NCBI GenBank assembly: GCA_937864255.1
Contig: CALMIT010000720.1
Location: 1-8,674, forward strand
DNA from: an uncultured Saprospiraceae bacterium
Lineage (GTDB): Bacteria; Bacteroidota; Bacteroidia; Chitinophagales; Saprospiraceae
Length of the DNA stretch: 8,674 bases
Direction of reading: 5' to 3'
The notes beneath the pieces were generated by a model that did no database searches, was not told the DNA's origin, and was given only the letters and a program-made list of their open reading frames with translations. The position numbers and the translations under genes are program-made. Each line of letters begins with the position of its first letter. Position 1 is the stretch's first letter. Below, piece by piece: positions 6,211 to 8,674 of this stretch.

Positions 6211-7949
6211 CCGTCGGGCATTTTTAGAAAGAGCGGAATCTTGTTTTCCTCTTTTGAAAGTTGTTTCATCAGCTTTTCGAAATGGGCGCGGTCTTTTAGC
6301 GGCTCCTCGTGTATTTCCGAATAATCGCGCGCAACTTCGTTGATATTTAAAAAATCATCCGTGTAGGAAAAAATTCCCTGCGCGGGCAATTGCTCCGGAT
6401 GCAGTCGCATCTCGCTGGCAGTGAGCAGCCTGAAAGTCCCTTTTTCGCCAAAAAGGCGCTGATACTTTTGCACGGCGTATTCATTTACCTGCTGGCTGGC
6501 CGTCATGGCTATCAGGTAACCCATGTCCACCAGTTCGAAATGCTCAGACAATTCGTCCGTGTAAATATTTATGTTGAATGCTTCCAAACCTTCTTCCACA
6601 GCATTTTTGACATAAGTCTCGTTGCTGTCAACCAGCACCACGTGCCGTCCGGTTTTTTGCAGATATTTGGCAATCAGCAATGCCGCCTGATTAGCGCCGA
6701 TGAACAGAATACCATCGGAAGCAGACTGAATTACGCCTAATGATCTCGCCACCGCGCGTGCCGTGGTAGCATTCAGCAAGACCGTGCCCAACACTATCAT
6801 GAACACCAGCGGGGTGATATACTGCCCTCCCGGTACGCCCGACGTGGTGAGAATAAGCCCGAAAAGCGAGGCTACGCCTGCCGCCACAATGCCGCGCGGT
6901 CCCATCCAGGAGATAAAAGTTTTTTCCGCCCAGCTAAGTCCTGACCCGCGCGTACTCAGAAATACGCCGACCGGACGAAGTATAAAAACGATGAATAAAA
7001 AGAGCCACAATTCGCGCACATCCAGCAGTAATTGCAGGTCTTTCAAATCAATATTGGCGGCCAGTAAAACAAATAAAACGGAAATGAGCAACACGCTCAA
7101 TGACTCTTTGAACGAAAGAATTTCTTTCAGGCGCGGTACTTCCAGGTTGCCCAAAACCATACCCATGATCACCACAGTGAGCAGTCCTGACTCGTGCGCC
7201 AGCGCATCCGAGCCTACAAAAGCGAGCAATACCAAAGCCAGCGTAAATACATTGAGCAGATAGTGCGGCACAAGCTCTTTTTTTATCAGGTAAAACAGTC
7301 CGTAGGCCGTGCCTGCACCCAGCACCACGCCGGTTACAATGATTTTTAAAAAGGTGAATAGGGCGGTCGAGGTAAAAGAAACGCCTCCGCCCGACACGAT
7401 GAATTCGAATACCAATACGGCTACTAAAGCGCCAATCGGGTCTATCAGAATGCCTTCCCATTTTAATACCGTGGCTACATTACGGGTAAGCGGCACATTT
7501 TGCAAAATAGGCGCGATCACAGTAGGCCCGGTCACGATAATAAGCCCTGAAAAAAGAAAAGAAATCTGCCAGCTAAGATTCATCAGAAAGTGCGCCGCCA
7601 GACCGCCACCCACAAAAGTGACCAGCGAGCCGATGGTGATGAGTTTTAAAATGGCAGGACCTACGCCCCTGATTTCCGAGCGTTTTAGCGTCAGCCCGCC
7701 TTCGAAGAGTATAATACCGATGGCGAGAGAAACAAAATAAAAAAGTGAGCGATTGGGGAAAAGTCCTTCCTGTGTGGTTTCATCAAAAATCGGTTCGATC
7801 CATTTATTGCCGTCGGCTGACCAAAGCGTGGAAAGCGGACCCATGATCAGACCCGTGATAATGAGCGGCAGGATGGAAGGCACGCGAAAACGCCAGGCAA
7901 GCCACTGCGCAAAAATTCCTAAAATGATGATGCCTCCTAATTCCAGCAT
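6126..7949 (-). CDS. Cation:proton antiporter (CPA family) with C-terminal RCK/TrkA-N-like domain
   Basis: The ATG at 7949 (MLELGGIIILGIFAQWLAWR) gives 607 residues and starts directly in the first membrane helix. A longer frame begins at TTG 8033, but its 28 extra residues are basic and polar and it lies upstream of the likely promoter. Residues about 1-400 are a Na+/H+ exchanger membrane domain of about 11-13 helices. Conserved features include GPTVIAPIL (141-149), WEGILIDPIGA (164-174) with the likely ion-binding Asp170, and SWMGPRGIVAAGVASL (347-362) with the conserved Arg. Residues about 412-530 form a Rossmann-like RCK domain (GILFIGANQAALLIAKYLQK, then HVVLVD); the usual GxGxxG loop is altered to GANQAA. 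A C-terminal tail (about 570-607) ends in YLGQPL. The protein should exchange K+ or Na+ for H+ across the inner membrane, controlled by a cytoplasmic ligand-binding domain; ion choice cannot be read from the sequence. It is divergent from dprA. Confidence 0.9.
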   Translation of the reverse strand: MLELGGIIILGIFAQWLAWRFRVPSILPLIITGLIMGPLSTLWSADGNKWIEPIFDETTQEGLFPNRSLFYFVSLAIGIILFEGGLTLKRSEIRGVGPAILKLITIGSLVTFVGGGLAAHFLMNLSWQISFLFSGLIIVTGPTVIAPILQNVPLTRNVATVLKWEGILIDPIGALVAVLVFEFIVSGGGVSFTSTALFTFLKIIVTGVVLGAGTAYGLFYLIKKELVPHYLLNVFTLALVLLAFVGSDALAHESGLLTVVIMGMVLGNLEVPRLKEILSFKESLSVLLISVLFVLLAANIDLKDLQLLLDVRELWLFLFIVFILRPVGVFLSTRGSGLSWAEKTFISWMGPRGIVAAGVASLFGLILTTSGVPGGQYITPLVFMIVLGTVLLNATTARAVARSLGVIQSASDGILFIGANQAALLIAKYLQKTGRHVVLVDSNETYVKNAVEEGLEAFNINIYTDELSEHFELVDMGYLIAMTASQQVNEYAVQKYQRLFGEKGTFRLLTASEMRLHPEQLPAQGIFSYTDDFLNINEVARDYSEIHEEPLKDRAHFEKLMKQLSKEENKIPLFLKMPDGFLEILVPDMKKFPIGEGYALVYLGQPL

Positions 7950-8018
7950 AGTTTGAAAAAAAATTCTGGCGCGTGTGTAAAATCGTTTTTGACAAGATGG
8001 GAAGCCAATATACTTTTT

Positions 8019-8026
8019 CAAACTTA
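8019..8026 (-). promoter_or_regulatory. Likely -7 promoter element of the antiporter gene
   Basis: On the minus strand TAAGTTTG (8026-8019) matches the Bacteroidota sigma-70-type -7 consensus TAnnTTTG exactly. No convincing -33 TTG is found at the usual spacing; the nearest TTTG upstream is about 27 bases away. Transcription would start near 8012, leaving a leader of about 60 bases before the ATG at 7949. The TTG at 8033 would then lie outside the transcript, which supports the shorter antiporter. Confidence 0.4.
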
Positions 8027-8060
8027 AATACAAAAACTCCGTGTGGTCATCTTCAAAATT

Positions 8061-8070
8061 TATATTTTGG
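8061..8070 (+). promoter_or_regulatory. Possible promoter element of dprA
   Basis: TATATTTTGG resembles the TAnnTTTG -7 element with one extra base between the TA and TTTG. It lies about 19 bases before the dprA ATG, which would leave a very short leader. No matching -33 element is visible in the AT-rich upstream DNA, so this is tentative. Confidence 0.25.
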
Positions 8071-8088
8071 ACACTTCAAAACAGAGTT

Positions 8089-8674
8089 ATGAATTACCAA
8101 AATCGTCTAAAACAAATAGCGTTGACTAAAATACCGATGGTAGGCGCCATCACGGCAAAAAATCTTGTCAGTTACTGCGGCAGCGTGGACGCCGTCTTCG
8201 AAGCCACCAAAAGAGAATTGCTCAAAATACCGGGCATTGGCGCGCAAACTGCCGCCGCCATTATCAATCACGATCCTTTCAAAGCGGCGGAGGCAGAACT
8301 TGAATTTTTAGAAAAATACGACATCCGGTCTTTTTTCTATCTTGATAAAACTTATCCCGCCCGGCTGCGCAATTTTCCGGAAAGCCCGGTTATTTTATAT
8401 TATAAAGGAACTGCCGATTTGAATTTTGAGCGCACGGTCGGCATTGTCGGCACGCGCCAGCCCACTGCTCAGGGTATCGCCATTTGTGAAGAATTGGTAG
8501 AAAATCTCGCCGCTTACGATGTGATGATAATTAGCGGGCTGGCTTATGGCATTGACATCACGGCGCATAAAAAATGTCTTGAAAAAAACATTCCCACCCT
8601 CGGCGTGCTGGGCAACGGACTGGCAAAAATATATCCCGCGGCGCATAAATCTGCGGCCGAAAAAATGATGGAAA
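8089..8674 (+). CDS. dprA: DNA-processing protein DprA (Smf), N-terminal part, cut by window end
   Basis: The frame runs from ATG 8089 to the window edge without a stop: 195 codons of a protein usually about 360-380 residues long. Residues 1-75 hold a helix-hairpin-helix-type region with IPGIGAQTA (48-56). From about residue 85 the Rossmann-like DprA domain begins (YPARLRNFPESPVILYYKG). Family signatures follow: VGIVGTRQPT (117-126), SGLAYGIDITAH (149-160) and GVLGNGLAKIYPAAH (172-186). DprA binds incoming single-stranded DNA during natural transformation, protects it and loads RecA. In this phylum it is common even in species not known to be competent. The usual GLARGID is GLAYGID here, a mild variant. 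The start fits the beginning of the conserved N-terminal region. It is transcribed away from the antiporter gene; no competence partner gene is in the window. Confidence 0.93.
   Translation, partial: MNYQNRLKQIALTKIPMVGAITAKNLVSYCGSVDAVFEATKRELLKIPGIGAQTAAAIINHDPFKAAEAELEFLEKYDIRSFFYLDKTYPARLRNFPESPVILYYKGTADLNFERTVGIVGTRQPTAQGIAICEELVENLAAYDVMIISGLAYGIDITAHKKCLEKNIPTLGVLGNGLAKIYPAAHKSAAEKMME

Noticed and set aside
6763..7263. 166-codon open frame on the plus strand, plus other long plus-strand frames opposite the antiporter and phytase-like genes
   Set aside because: Their translations are Ser/Thr/Pro-rich or otherwise featureless and they overlap strongly conserved coding sequence on the minus strand.
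8395..8646. 83-codon open frame on the minus strand
   Set aside because: It lies entirely opposite the conserved DprA motifs on the plus strand, so it is a shadow frame.

Overview
The window looks like chromosomal DNA from a Bacteroidota bacterium, probably a free-living, Saprospiria-like lineage; the lineage is an inference. Two secreted proteins end in type IX secretion (T9SS, Por) sorting domains. Genes lack clear Shine-Dalgarno sequences, and a promoter element matching the Bacteroidota -7 consensus TAnnTTTG is present. I see no tRNA, rRNA, CRISPR array, transposase or integrase.

Layout, left to right. (1) The 3' end of a GH3-family adenylating enzyme (+) converges with, and overlaps by 20 bp, an M15-family zinc D,D-carboxypeptidase-like protein (-). 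(2) Divergent from the peptidase is a 371-aa secreted protein (+) with two calcium-binding dockerin-like loops, a cohesin-like beta domain and a T9SS tail. (3) The next intergenic region (2562-2782) holds a 90-bp fragment matching the 3' end of the antiporter gene found 3.5 kb away, followed by a strong intrinsic terminator. (4) A 1053-aa secreted protein (-) carries a phytase-family esterase-like domain apparently nested inside a choice-of-anchor I beta-propeller, plus a T9SS tail. (5) A 607-aa cation:proton antiporter (-) has a C-terminal RCK/TrkA-N-like domain. (6) Divergent from it is the 5' part of dprA (+), cut off by the window edge.

The genes do not form one pathway. The themes are envelope and secreted functions (peptidoglycan peptidase, two T9SS cargo proteins, cation antiport) beside a DNA-uptake gene. 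No gene-free stretch exceeds 300 bases.

The most notable signal is the pair of direct repeats, 2566-2655 and 6121-6210 (79/90 identical, same reading frame), that bracket the phytase-like gene. Both encode the last 27-28 residues of the antiporter and its stop codon. Removing one repeat unit (3,555 bp) would leave an intact antiporter gene directly facing the dockerin-like gene. The phytase-like gene therefore looks like a cassette placed at the 3' end of the antiporter gene, or a survivor of a larger duplication. This is not proof of a new mobile system, and I found no strong case for an undescribed multi-gene system here.
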